Source: CAYQIM01 sp964417555 (GTDB taxonomy: Bacteria > Pseudomonadota > Gammaproteobacteria > Diplorickettsiales > Diplorickettsiaceae). Taken from it: a stretch of DNA of 12,232 bases. The position numbers and the translations under genes are program-made. The notes beneath the pieces were generated by a model, which was given only the letters and a program-made list of their open reading frames with translations, did not search any database and had not been told where the DNA came from. Location: positions 1-12,232 of the forward strand of contig CAYQIM010000029.1 of the NCBI GenBank assembly GCA_964417555.1, given 5' to 3'. Each line of letters opens with the position of its first letter. Positions within the stretch are counted from its first letter, which is position 1. This document shows positions 1 to 7,614 of the stretch, one piece after another.

Positions 1-119
1 TTTACGGCGTGATGCGTTTCCTGCTTCGCCCGTCAACGCACGCCTATCGCGGGCTCCTCAACTTCGCATTGCTTCCGCAATGCTCTCATTGTCTCGTCGA
101 TGGAAGTCGATCGGCAGCC
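1..119. repeat. Left copy of a GC-rich dispersed repeat (inverted relative to the right end)
   Basis: Bases 7-100 are an exact reverse complement of 12139-12232, 94 of 94 by direct reading. Similarity fades just past base 100 (TGGAA against AGGAA). By hand count the shared part is about 58% GC, and the high GC runs on to about base 119 before dropping abruptly. The true element may therefore be about 119 bp or longer, with the right copy shorter on its inner side. Inside it is a perfect hairpin, GCATTGC (66-72), loop TTCC, GCAATGC (77-83). I see no transposase and no target duplication. It could be a REP- or MITE-like element or the end of a larger mobile element. Confidence 0.9.
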
Positions 120-261
120 ATTAATTAAAAATAGAAATATTAACACTACCCCGTTTGAAGGAGATTTTTATGCTTATAAGTCAGCTAATAATTCGCTACA
201 GCCAGTGATAAAACAGGAAGAGGGTGGCGTAAGCTATACGAAGTTAAAGAATCTGCGATAA
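118..261 (+). pseudogene. Possible 3' end of a gene cut by the left repeat
   Basis: A plus-strand frame stays open from base 13 to a TAA at 259-261. From 118 on, outside the repeat, it encodes about 47 residues that look like ordinary protein (PLIKNRNINTTPFEGDFYAY, later ending YTKLKNLR). No plausible start lies outside the repeat: the only upstream ATG is at 100, on the repeat boundary. This fits the tail of a gene truncated when the repeat inserted. The family is not recognised. The same DNA holds a competing reading, a strong AAGGAG (158-163) six bases before an ATG (170) that opens only a 12-codon frame ending at 208. The last 18 bases overlap the tail of the convergent broken gene at 244-568. 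Chance is a real possibility. Confidence 0.3.
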
Positions 262-568
262 GTAAGCGTTAATCTTTTCTAAGCTTTTTTGTCGTTGCTT
301 ATAATAATTAATCCATAGGGTTAAATAAATAATTTTTATTTCTTTAAAGAATTTACGCATGCGATTTTTTGAGCGATAGCTATGAAATTTTTTAATGTAT
401 TTATCAATATCGTTTATTGCTCTTTGAAGAAGAAATTTGTTCTGCGTGAGTTTTTCTATTTTTTTTAATAGCGGCTAATTTCTTATCGACAATTCTAAGC
501 TTTTTGTCCTTAACTTTATTTTTTTGAAATTGAATTTCATTGTTACGTTGAAGCTTTTCTTTATCCAT
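244..568 (-). pseudogene. Small basic coiled-coil-like protein gene, split by a one-base shift in an A8 run
   Basis: On the minus strand an ATG at 568-566 opens a 54-codon frame (starting MDKEKLQRNNEIQF) that ends in TGA at 404-406. Just after a run of eight A (T8 at 459-466 on the plus strand) the next frame carries on without a stop to TAA at 244-246, reading KLTQNKFLLQRAINDIDKYI and later MRKFFKEIKIIYLTLWINYY. Removing one A joins the two into a continuous protein of about 107 residues (junction AAIKKIEKLTQ). It is very rich in Lys, Glu, Gln and Ile, helical in character, with one hydrophobic patch (IIYLTLW) near the C-terminus. It may be a recent pseudogene, a base-call error, or a gene rescued by slippage on the poly-A. 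No family recognised. The ribosome site is weak, and the gene lies 87 bp behind the AddA-like gene on the same strand. Confidence 0.55.
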
Positions 569-572
569 AAAT

Positions 573-629
573 TTATTTTCTTTTCACTATGAATGAAAAT
601 TCTAGCAGAATCTTAGTGAAAGAAAATAA
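573..629. repeat. Nested inverted repeat upstream of the broken small gene
   Basis: The outer arms are TTATTTTCTTTTCACTA (573-589) and TAGTGAAAGAAAATAA (614-629), complementary except for one unpaired base, with 24 bases between. Inside lies a second perfect pair, ATTCT (599-603) and AGAAT (607-611), around AGC. No T-run follows on the minus strand, so it is not an ordinary terminator for the AddA-like gene. It overlaps the likely promoter of the small gene and could be an operator, an mRNA-end hairpin or a remnant element. Confidence 0.6.
599..607 (-). promoter_or_regulatory. Extended -10 promoter for the small broken gene
   Basis: On the minus strand TGCTAGAAT matches an extended -10 (TGn followed by TAGAAT, five of six to TATAAT). 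It sits 30 bases before the ATG at 568, implying a leader of roughly two dozen bases. No good -35 is visible at 17 bp, as is common with extended -10 promoters. The site lies in the loop of the nested inverted repeat at 573-629. Confidence 0.35.
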
Positions 630-655
630 CAAGATGTAGTAAAAAGTCAGTGATA

Positions 656-3600
656 CTACAGTGCATTCTCATATCCACGAGTATATTCCCATTCACACCA
701 AAGCGAATGGAGCGGAAAATACAACGCTAAGCGAATCGTGTTATTTTCTTTTAAAGTAGAAAGCTGTGCTAATGTGGCGGCATAGGTTTCCAACTGTTCT
801 TTATGTTGTTCTCTCTCGGTGTTTAAAAAAATAGCAGGATTATCGCCTTGATAAGGCGTTGTTTTATAATCAATAATCCAACGAACGCCCGTATTATCGA
901 TAAAGGTGCGATCGATAATGAGATTTTGCAGTTTCCCATTCTGCGCGGTGGTCAAAGCAAATTCTGAATGTGCATCTTGGTGCTGCTGACTTAATATCCA
1001 ACGTCCACGTGGATCCTGTAATATTTTTTTTAGGCTTTTTTGTAGTAGTGTGAGTGCATGATCGAGTTGCGATGCAATAATACCTGTTTGTTCTAATAGT
1101 CGTAAAAAACGCGTATTCTCTTTATCGAAATCGATATCATCCCAGTAAGATAAGCCGTCTTGGCTAATTTGATAGAGTAGCCTATGGATGGCGGTTCCTG
1201 TTAGCTGTGCGGTATTCGGTGTCCATTGGTAAGAAAATTGGCTGTTAGTCGCCATAGTTTCTAGGGTTGGAATGATACATTGAGTATTTTTCCAATCGTA
1301 AGGTAAACGTTTTAGCCAGCGCGGATTGAGTATTGAATGCGGAGGTTTATCAGTTATGCGAGTAGAAAAAGAAAATTCCTGTTCCTTTGGCGTTAAAACG
1401 GGCCATAAATAATGGAGTAAACTATCATTTTGCATTGGTTTTTCTTTTTTATTCTTTTCTTTCACGATGCCGAGTAGAGTTAAGGATTTTTTAGCACGTG
1501 TAGTTGCTACATAAAGTAAACGTATTAATTCATAACGGGATTTTTGTTTCTCTTCACAGACAAGATAATGGTAAATCGCATCTTCTGTCTCATGACTGGC
1601 TTTAATGGGGGCTAATAAGAAAGTCTTGCTTTGTGGAGTGAGGAGCCGTTCTTGGTAATGTAATAGCTTTTTGCGATCGCTGCTTCCTTGGCGATGGAGG
1701 CTGGGTAGAATAATATGATCATATTCCAACCCTTTGGCTTTATGCATGGTCATGATTTCAATAGCACCCGCCGGTTTACTATTATTTTGTGTAACCTGTT
1801 TAGCCAGCTCTTCCTCTAGTTGGAAAAAATCTAACTGCTCACCTTCGGTTAACATCTTTTTTTCTAGAAAATTTAAATAGGTTTGGATGTGAATGATATC
1901 TGCTGAATTCGTTAGGGTAGTGGGGCCACCTAAGGCTAACCAAGTTTTCTTAATCCATACACTAACTGGCAATCGGCCTTGTTCCTGTAAGCAGTGTTGT
2001 AAAATCGGTAGGATGCGTCGGCAACGTTGTTTGGTTTCTTCACGTAAAGGGATACGTTCAAAGCACGTTAATTGTTGCCAAAGTGTGGCAGTTGGGTAAG
2101 CGGAGTCAGTGAATTGAGTAATTTCATGCAGATCGCGAAGGTCTAAGCCACAAAAGGGAGAACGTAATAGCGCTAACCAACTGATTCTATCTCCTAAATG
2201 GTGTAAAGCGCGTGTTAACGCTAATATATCTTGGATAGCCGATTTTTCAGCCAGACTTTCAATTTCTACGGCATGATAAGGGATGGCGGCTTCGTTTAAT
2301 ATCGGTAATAGGGTTAAAAGATGGGTACGTGCCCGTACTAACAAGACAATCGAATCCTGTGGATTTTCCTGCTTAATTTTCTGAATAATTTCAACAATTT
2401 TATGGGCTTCAGCGAGCGGATCGGATTCGTTAAACCAAAAGAGTTTAATCCTATTTTCAGCGTTTTGTTGATGAAAGGGGATAGCCGGTGAAAAAGTAAT
2501 GGCACCACGATTAATATTTTCCGTGTGCGGTAGCAGCTGACGAAAGCAGCGATTGATCCATTCGATAATGGAAGGATGAGAACGAAAATTGACGGTTAAG
2601 CTTAACGCTTGTAAGGGAATATCGCCAATACCCTGTTGCTTAACTTGTAAAAATAAGCCGACCTCCGCTTTACGAAAGCGATAAATGGATTGCATAGGAT
2701 CGCCGACTAAAAAGAGTGTGCGCCCATCATTGATTTGCCAACCCGCAATCAGTTTTTCAATTAACTGAAATTGGCTGATGGAAGTATCTTGAAATTCATC
2801 CACTAATATATGTTCTATTTGATAGTCTAAATTTAAGGCGAGGTCGGTAGGTTTGTCTCCCTCACTTAAAGCAGCTAAGGCGCAGAGAAGAATTTCGGTA
2901 TAATCCACTTTCTGATATTGCTGAAAAACGAGTTTTAAATTCGCTACTAACAGCGGCAGTAGTTCAAATAAAGCATGGAGGGTTGTCCATTGTGACTCGC
3001 TAAAATTGAGCGGCGGGGCATTTTTTAAATCGATTAATCGCTCGTGTAAATCGGGTTGATTTTTTAACTGTTGAATCAATGCAAGGGCTCGTTGCTTTAT
3101 CGCCGTATAGTAAGCTTTTTTTTCCTTGTTTTTTTTATCGGTAGGGGCAGGGAAGCCTTGATTTTTTTCAACTTGTTTACGCCATCCACCCTCTTGTGTT
3201 AATAATAAAAAAATTGCATTTTTCCAAAAATGTAAATCATCATCGGCTATCAGAGGTTTTTCTTCACGTTGATGAAGCGAAAAATTTAATAATTCAGTCA
3301 GTTCTCGCCGTAAATCGATTGGTATCATTTGATTAAGTTGGGCGATGATGGTTTGATTAATTGCTTGTAAGCTTTTTTCTAGGTCTTTGCGCGTGGGTGG
3401 GTTTACAAAGTAGCTTAGCCATTGCTCACGGCGGTTTAATAATTCGCTTAATAACTTCTCCACATCATTAAAGTTATTGTCTAAATGTTTTACAAGATGC
3501 ACTAAGCTATTTTGCCAGGATGAGGGATGTTCTAAGCTCGATATCAGTTCTTGTGTGGCTAAACGATACAAAAATTCAGGATTCTCAGTTGGCGTTAAGG

Positions 3601-4015
3601 TGTCAGCCAGTGTCGACAGTACAGGCATTTGTCGGCTGAGTGTTTGGCAGAAACTGTCTATGGTTTGAATGCGCAAGCGATTAGGGTGGGCCAGTAGATT
3701 CCATTTCATTGCTTTATCATGCGCCAATACTTTTTTAGCGAGTGTCCAACGGTCTTGTTCTTTTTCAGAACAACAAGAATCTTGTGCTGTTTCTAAGGAT
3801 TTAAGTATACGCAAGCGCATTTCAGCAGCGGCTTTTCGGGTAAAAGTGATGGCAATAATACTTTCAGGCGCACGTACACGGGTGAGTAAGACCAGATAAC
3901 GACGTACTAGCAATTCTGTTTTTCCGGATCCCGCTGGCGCTTGTACGATAAAGGATTGTTGTGGATCAAGCGCTTGTTGGCGCGCGTGTGCATCTTGTTC
4001 AATGTAATTTTTCAT
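656..4015 (-). CDS. addA: AddA-like UvrD-family helicase-nuclease (double-strand break repair)
   Basis: Encodes 1119 residues, the motor subunit of an AddAB-type helicase-nuclease that unwinds and trims double-strand ends for RecA loading. All superfamily 1 helicase motifs are visible: Walker A APAGSGKT (26-33), Ia ITFTRKAAAEM (56-66), II DEFQDT (406-411), III GDPMQSIYRFR (438-448), IV NFRS (476-479), V MTMHKAKGLE (755-764) and VI LLYVATTRAKK (833-843). The C-terminus carries a RecB/AddA-type PD-(D/E)XK nuclease: His943 in GTAIHRLL, Glu1018, Asp1035 in IIDRT, Asp1049/Lys1051 in IDYKT, and QLETY (1074-1078). Both activities look intact. The ATG at 4015 lies inside the end of the AddB-like gene (17-bp overlap) with no clear Shine-Dalgarno, so translation is probably coupled. 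RecB is a less likely identity because no recC or recD is adjacent and the partner is AddB-like. Confidence 0.9.
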   Translation of the reverse strand: MKNYIEQDAHARQQALDPQQSFIVQAPAGSGKTELLVRRYLVLLTRVRAPESIIAITFTRKAAAEMRLRILKSLETAQDSCCSEKEQDRWTLAKKVLAHDKAMKWNLLAHPNRLRIQTIDSFCQTLSRQMPVLSTLADTLTPTENPEFLYRLATQELISSLEHPSSWQNSLVHLVKHLDNNFNDVEKLLSELLNRREQWLSYFVNPPTRKDLEKSLQAINQTIIAQLNQMIPIDLRRELTELLNFSLHQREEKPLIADDDLHFWKNAIFLLLTQEGGWRKQVEKNQGFPAPTDKKNKEKKAYYTAIKQRALALIQQLKNQPDLHERLIDLKNAPPLNFSESQWTTLHALFELLPLLVANLKLVFQQYQKVDYTEILLCALAALSEGDKPTDLALNLDYQIEHILVDEFQDTSISQFQLIEKLIAGWQINDGRTLFLVGDPMQSIYRFRKAEVGLFLQVKQQGIGDIPLQALSLTVNFRSHPSIIEWINRCFRQLLPHTENINRGAITFSPAIPFHQQNAENRIKLFWFNESDPLAEAHKIVEIIQKIKQENPQDSIVLLVRARTHLLTLLPILNEAAIPYHAVEIESLAEKSAIQDILALTRALHHLGDRISWLALLRSPFCGLDLRDLHEITQFTDSAYPTATLWQQLTCFERIPLREETKQRCRRILPILQHCLQEQGRLPVSVWIKKTWLALGGPTTLTNSADIIHIQTYLNFLEKKMLTEGEQLDFFQLEEELAKQVTQNNSKPAGAIEIMTMHKAKGLEYDHIILPSLHRQGSSDRKKLLHYQERLLTPQSKTFLLAPIKASHETEDAIYHYLVCEEKQKSRYELIRLLYVATTRAKKSLTLLGIVKEKNKKEKPMQNDSLLHYLWPVLTPKEQEFSFSTRITDKPPHSILNPRWLKRLPYDWKNTQCIIPTLETMATNSQFSYQWTPNTAQLTGTAIHRLLYQISQDGLSYWDDIDFDKENTRFLRLLEQTGIIASQLDHALTLLQKSLKKILQDPRGRWILSQQHQDAHSEFALTTAQNGKLQNLIIDRTFIDNTGVRWIIDYKTTPYQGDNPAIFLNTEREQHKEQLETYAATLAQLSTLKENNTIRLALYFPLHSLWCEWEYTRGYENAL

Positions 4016-6665
4016 CAGCAGGTGTCTTTGTTCGGTGATTGATACGACAAAAAAGTTGTAAATGGCAGTCGCGGCAGGTGGTTGCCCCTTGTTTGGGATC
4101 CACTTTCGCTACGCCTTGTTGAAATTGATAGGCAAGTTTTTCTAATTCTTGCTGCCAAAATGTCCGTAGTTCTTTCAGTGTTTGGGGTAGATTTTTATCT
4201 TTTTTTCCTGAAAAAACTTGCACAAGCCCGTTCTCAGTTTCGCTGAATCCTTGAGCTTCCAGCGTATTGCTGCGAATATAAATGATGGCAAATCCCTTGG
4301 CGTTGGGGTGCGATAAACAATATAACGGTAATTGAGGTTCAGCCAAACGTTCATCAAACCAATTAAGCTTTGCTGAATTTTTGGTCGGTTTTCCTGTTTT
4401 GTAATCGATAAGCAGTGTACTGCCGTCAGCAAGCGTATCTATTCTATCGATGCGCAGATTGAATGCTAGCTTGGCAACGCTAAAATTTTGTTGTTGTTCA
4501 TGAATGACCTGATGAAACGGTGGACGTTTTTTGTCAAATTCGATCAGTTGATTGAGAAGTTGTTGTAAACGTTCACTTTCAATGGTTATAAATTGTGACT
4601 GGAAGGTAATGGGCCGTTGCTGAGAAAATTTTTTCATATTTGTTGCAATCGCTTGCTGAATCAGTGTTTGTAGTGTTTGCGGTGATTGTTTTAACAAGGT
4701 GGCTTGATCGCCCAAATTACTCCATAAGGTTTCTATTACCTGGTGTAGTAGCGTACCGCGGTCGCGAGGGTTAAGTCCTGCTTGTGGAAGAGGATCAAAC
4801 TGGGCTTGTAAACGAAATTGAGCAAAGGCTTGAAAAGGGCAGGCCGCTTGTGCTTTAAAAAGTTGACTAGTCTTGGTTGCTTCTTCATGTGTTTGCAATA
4901 TCGGCGCTGTGTCATCGATATAATATTCCCACCATCGTGTTGTCCATATTAATTTAATCATGCTAGTGCTTTCTGGCAGTGCTAAGTCTTTTATTTCGAT
5001 GGCAGGTAGTGCGGCGATTAACGTGCTAGGGCGTAAGGTTTGTTCGTGAGTTTGTGCGGCATGACTTAGTACAATCGTACGCGCACTTTTTAATAATCGT
5101 TGGGTGATTAACGACGAAAAATAAGATTCGCGTTCGTTGGACGAGTGCGGTAATGCATAACGGCGTTGTAATGCGTAAGGAATAAAAGGATTAGGATGTG
5201 CCGCCGCTGGCCAGGATTTGTCATCTAAGCCCATGACCCAAAGGTTGTCTACGCATAAACCGGCGGTATCCAGTAGGCCTAAGACATGGATGGGTGGATC
5301 ATGTAGCGTTTTAGCTTGGAACAATGACTCTGTTGCTAATTGCTCTAAATGCTGCAAAGCCTCTTCATCACTGATTTTTCCCAGAATAAAGTCCAAACCG
5401 CTAAATTCGTTAAGTAATTCAGACCAGCGTTCAATTAATTGAAATTCTTCACTGGATAAAGGGCGTTGACCTGGCCAAGCACAAACATGGAGTTTTTGTG
5501 CAAAATTGCTGACCCACTGACTGGGATATTGTGGCGAAGTCTGATGTATCAGAGGGATCAAACGTTGTATTAAGTGACTTAAGTGTGGGCAGTATTGTTC
5601 ACGACTACGGGCAATAAGTTGTTCTAGACTGAGTGTATTTTCACAATGGCGACGACAATAAATATCCAGTTGTGCACGTTGTGATTGTTCCTGTTGTGCA
5701 TAAGCCAGATAAGGTGAGCGAATGAGTAAGCTGATTTTGCTAAAGGGATTCATTGGTTTTAATTGCAGAAGGCTTAAGGCGCTTTGAATGATGGAAAATT
5801 CACTGAGCTTTTTACCAGCGGCAATGTTAAAGGGTAATGGATCCAATTTTCTGGGATGTAAATCGGTAAACGTTTCCATAAAGTCAGTTACAACGTGTTC
5901 ACGAATTTCCATTAATGAAGGTACGGCGCAAACGATATTTTTTTTTCCTGCTTGCCAACTTTGGTAGGCCCATCGTGCCATGCTTTGTAATTCGGTTTCC
6001 GTATTATCGAATGTTAAACGCCTAGCGCAGGGTTGTGGATCAGAGGCCGTGAACATGGAAATCTGTGTGCCTGATTGTTCGAGACTTTGAAATAATGTTT
6101 TAACTTGTGGATTGATTTCATCAAAACCAACAAGAAAAATACGGCGTGCTGGTTTTAAGTGTTTTTTTCTAAAAAGTTCGCTAACAAGCGTTGTTGCGCG
6201 TGAAAAATCGATACAAGCATGATTATGAGAAAAGCTTATAAAATTTTCTACCCAGCTTTTCCAGCTACGCAATTCATGAGTTTGGCTAAACGACGATGAC
6301 GTATTATCAAGTTGCCAGAGATGCTGAAGTTGCCACGCTTGTTGTGCTGTTTTCGCCATTTGTTCGCTCATTAAAAAATCGGTTGCTGATTTTTTAATGA
6401 GCGATTGCCAAAGTACGCGTTCTTGATTCTTACTGAGTAAACGATAAGGTAAGGTTGTTTTTTTTTGAATAAGTTGTTGTTCCCATTGCCGTGTTATCCA
6501 AGTTTTTAACTGAAGAATGTTCAGCGTAGACCAAACATTTTTTTTTAGTGCTTGTTGATAGCTAGCATAACTTTTGTGTAAAAAACCGATTAAACGTTTA
6601 TTGGGGGTGAGTATGAGATCGTCATTTTTTAAACATTTGAAGAGTTTATTATAACTTTCCATCAT
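3999..6665 (-). CDS. addB: AddB-like PD-(D/E)XK Fe-S nuclease, TIGR03623-type DNA repair protein
   Basis: Encodes 888 residues, close to the roughly 900 typical of the TIGR03623 'probable DNA repair protein' family related to AddB. The N-terminal helicase-like half has no Walker A (LILTPNKRLIGFL where a P-loop would be), as expected for an inactive motor. A family-typical stretch, GLLDTAGLCVDNLWVMGLDD, lies at 463-482. The nuclease has His641 in GTLLHQV, Asp740 in LRIDRID, Asp754/Lys756 in IDYKTG, and Gln778/Tyr782. Four cysteines suit an AddB-style 4Fe-4S clasp: Cys609 before the nuclease and Cys864, Cys867, Cys873 after it (CxxC then Cx5C). The start is ATGATG. AGAGG lies three bases from the first ATG and six from the second (6662), so the second is better placed. 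Two A9 runs occur in the first 70 codons. First gene of the operon. Confidence 0.88.
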   Translation of the reverse strand: MMESYNKLFKCLKNDDLILTPNKRLIGFLHKSYASYQQALKKNVWSTLNILQLKTWITRQWEQQLIQKKTTLPYRLLSKNQERVLWQSLIKKSATDFLMSEQMAKTAQQAWQLQHLWQLDNTSSSFSQTHELRSWKSWVENFISFSHNHACIDFSRATTLVSELFRKKHLKPARRIFLVGFDEINPQVKTLFQSLEQSGTQISMFTASDPQPCARRLTFDNTETELQSMARWAYQSWQAGKKNIVCAVPSLMEIREHVVTDFMETFTDLHPRKLDPLPFNIAAGKKLSEFSIIQSALSLLQLKPMNPFSKISLLIRSPYLAYAQQEQSQRAQLDIYCRRHCENTLSLEQLIARSREQYCPHLSHLIQRLIPLIHQTSPQYPSQWVSNFAQKLHVCAWPGQRPLSSEEFQLIERWSELLNEFSGLDFILGKISDEEALQHLEQLATESLFQAKTLHDPPIHVLGLLDTAGLCVDNLWVMGLDDKSWPAAAHPNPFIPYALQRRYALPHSSNERESYFSSLITQRLLKSARTIVLSHAAQTHEQTLRPSTLIAALPAIEIKDLALPESTSMIKLIWTTRWWEYYIDDTAPILQTHEEATKTSQLFKAQAACPFQAFAQFRLQAQFDPLPQAGLNPRDRGTLLHQVIETLWSNLGDQATLLKQSPQTLQTLIQQAIATNMKKFSQQRPITFQSQFITIESERLQQLLNQLIEFDKKRPPFHQVIHEQQQNFSVAKLAFNLRIDRIDTLADGSTLLIDYKTGKPTKNSAKLNWFDERLAEPQLPLYCLSHPNAKGFAIIYIRSNTLEAQGFSETENGLVQVFSGKKDKNLPQTLKELRTFWQQELEKLAYQFQQGVAKVDPKQGATTCRDCHLQLFCRINHRTKTPADEKLH

Positions 6666-7116
6666 TTTCCTCTTGACAACATCAGCTTATCTCGGAATGT
6701 ATAAATGACTTTTGCACAAGCGAGTTAATTTAATTTATTTTTGTTTCAGATAACAGTGATTAAAATAATTTTCTGATTGACTTAAGCTAACTACTTGAAA
6801 AAACCAGCTTTTTTTCTTTTGCTTAAAGCTTGTACAAACTGTAATGATGACTTATAAATCAAGCTTTTCAAGCCGCTACTCAAATACTGTCCACAAAGTT
6901 ATTCACAGAATCTGTGGGTAATCCTGATTTTGCTTTTTATTGCTAAATTTTTGCACACAAATGGCGTAGTTATCAGATTTGATTAATTGCTCATGTGGAC
7001 TATACTGAGAGCTTACGCGAAAAGCTGTCTTTTGATGTAGTACTTTTTTTTGTAGGTCATTTAGATGCTGGATTATGTTGTTTGATAGATAGTGCTATCA
7101 TTAAGGATTTCTTGTC
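6666..7116. other. Divergent intergenic region with DnaA-box-like cluster and AT-rich stretch (origin-like)
   Basis: This 451-bp gap separates leftward addB from rightward genes and holds no convincing ORF or RNA gene. TTATTCACA at 6899-6907 matches the DnaA consensus TTATNCACA exactly. One-mismatch copies are at 6710-6718 (+), 6913-6921 (-) and 6949-6957 (+); two-mismatch copies are at 6887-6895 (+) and 6994-7002 (-). A perfect palindrome, CACAGA-A-TCTGTG, spans 6904-6916. Bases 6721-6780 are only 12/60 G+C by hand count, as in a DNA-unwinding element. Against a chromosomal origin, no dnaA, dnaN, gidA, rpmH or parAB is adjacent and I see no GATC site. It may instead be a DnaA-regulated promoter region or chance in AT-rich DNA. 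Confidence 0.35.
6979..7006 (+). promoter_or_regulatory. Sigma-70-type promoter for the DUF4383 gene
   Basis: TTGATT (6979-6984) and TATACT (7001-7006) are separated by 16 bp, matching the -35 and -10 consensus in four and five of six positions. Transcription would begin near 7013, giving a leader of about 100 bases. The spacer overlaps a weak DnaA-like 9-mer (6994-7002). A 6-bp hairpin, TGATAG (7083-7088) with CTATCA (7095-7100), precedes the ribosome site. Confidence 0.45.
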
Positions 7117-7488
7117 GTGATGTTAAAAAGGTTTGCCTTAATTTTTGGCATTGTCTTTATACTTCTAGGGATAGCGGGTTTTATTTCACCCCTGACACAT
7201 CATCAATGGCTTGCCAATGTATTTGAAGTGAGTTTAGTTCGTAATTTCATCTATATCTTAACGGGTCTTGTCGGTTTATCTACCAGTACATCGGCTGTCT
7301 ATGCCAAATTGTACTTTAAAATTTTTGGGATGGTTTATGCCCTGATGGCTATTTTGGGATTTGCGTTAAATGGCAATTTAGGGCTTTTTCACGTTAATCT
7401 AACGGATAGTTTTTTTCATCTTATCGTTGCGATTATTGCACTTTATTTGGGATTTACTTGTAAGATACCTACAGCCTCTTTTCATTAA
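7117..7488 (+). CDS. DUF4383 family four-helix membrane protein
   Basis: Encodes about 123 residues, almost entirely membrane-embedded. Four hydrophobic segments are visible at roughly 5-26, 41-62, 66-86 and 98-116. The pattern fits DUF4383: a first helix ending in GIAGFISP, then NVFEVSLVRNFIYILTGLVG, LYFKIFGMVYALMAILGF, and a short loop reading LGLFHVNLTDSFFHLIVA before the last helix. The function of this family is unknown, and it probably sits in the inner membrane. Two starts compete: GTG at 7117 and ATG at 7120, the next codon. AAGGA (7103-7107) lies 9 bases from the GTG and 12 from the ATG, so the GTG is slightly better spaced. The gene probably has its own promoter at 6979-7006. No strong terminator follows it, so read-through into the ankyrin gene is possible. 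Confidence 0.8.
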   Translation: MMLKRFALIFGIVFILLGIAGFISPLTHHQWLANVFEVSLVRNFIYILTGLVGLSTSTSAVYAKLYFKIFGMVYALMAILGFALNGNLGLFHVNLTDSFFHLIVAIIALYLGFTCKIPTASFH

Positions 7489-7539
7489 CTTAAAAACGTA
7501 AAATTTTTAGTATATAGCAAAGTATTTATATAGCTGGCA

Positions 7540-7567
7540 TTGACCTAAATTGTCATTTACTTAATAT
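7540..7567 (+). promoter_or_regulatory. Possible promoter for the ankyrin-repeat gene
   Basis: TTGACC (7540-7545, five of six to the -35 consensus) and TAATAT (7562-7567, four of six to the -10) are 16 bp apart in the 102-bp gap after the DUF4383 gene. This would start transcription near 7574 and give a leader of about 50 bases to the GTG at 7627. The -10 is weak and the surrounding DNA is AT-rich, so chance matches are easy. Confidence 0.3.
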
Positions 7568-7614
7568 TGTTATCTGTTATAGATTAAGCAATGAAGAAAA
7601 ATTTCAACAATGAT

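Noticed and set aside
635..660. Inverted repeat TGTAGTA/TACTACA at the AddA-like stop codon as a terminator
   Set aside because: The stem is seven weak pairs with a 12-base loop and no T-run follows on the minus strand.
1893..2099. Plus-strand ORF of 68 codons inside the AddA-like gene
   Set aside because: It lies wholly opposite a gene with intact motifs on both sides, is Cys- and Arg-rich without family features, and has no ribosome site: a shadow frame.
3477..3899. Two successive plus-strand ORFs (3477-3668 and 3669-3899) opposite the N-terminal part of the AddA-like gene
   Set aside because: They mirror the helicase Walker A and Ia region on the other strand and have no recognisable protein character.
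6993..7040. Short plus-strand ORF of 15 codons upstream of the DUF4383 gene as a leader peptide
   Set aside because: It has no ribosome site, begins upstream of the predicted transcription start, and shows no run of regulatory codons.
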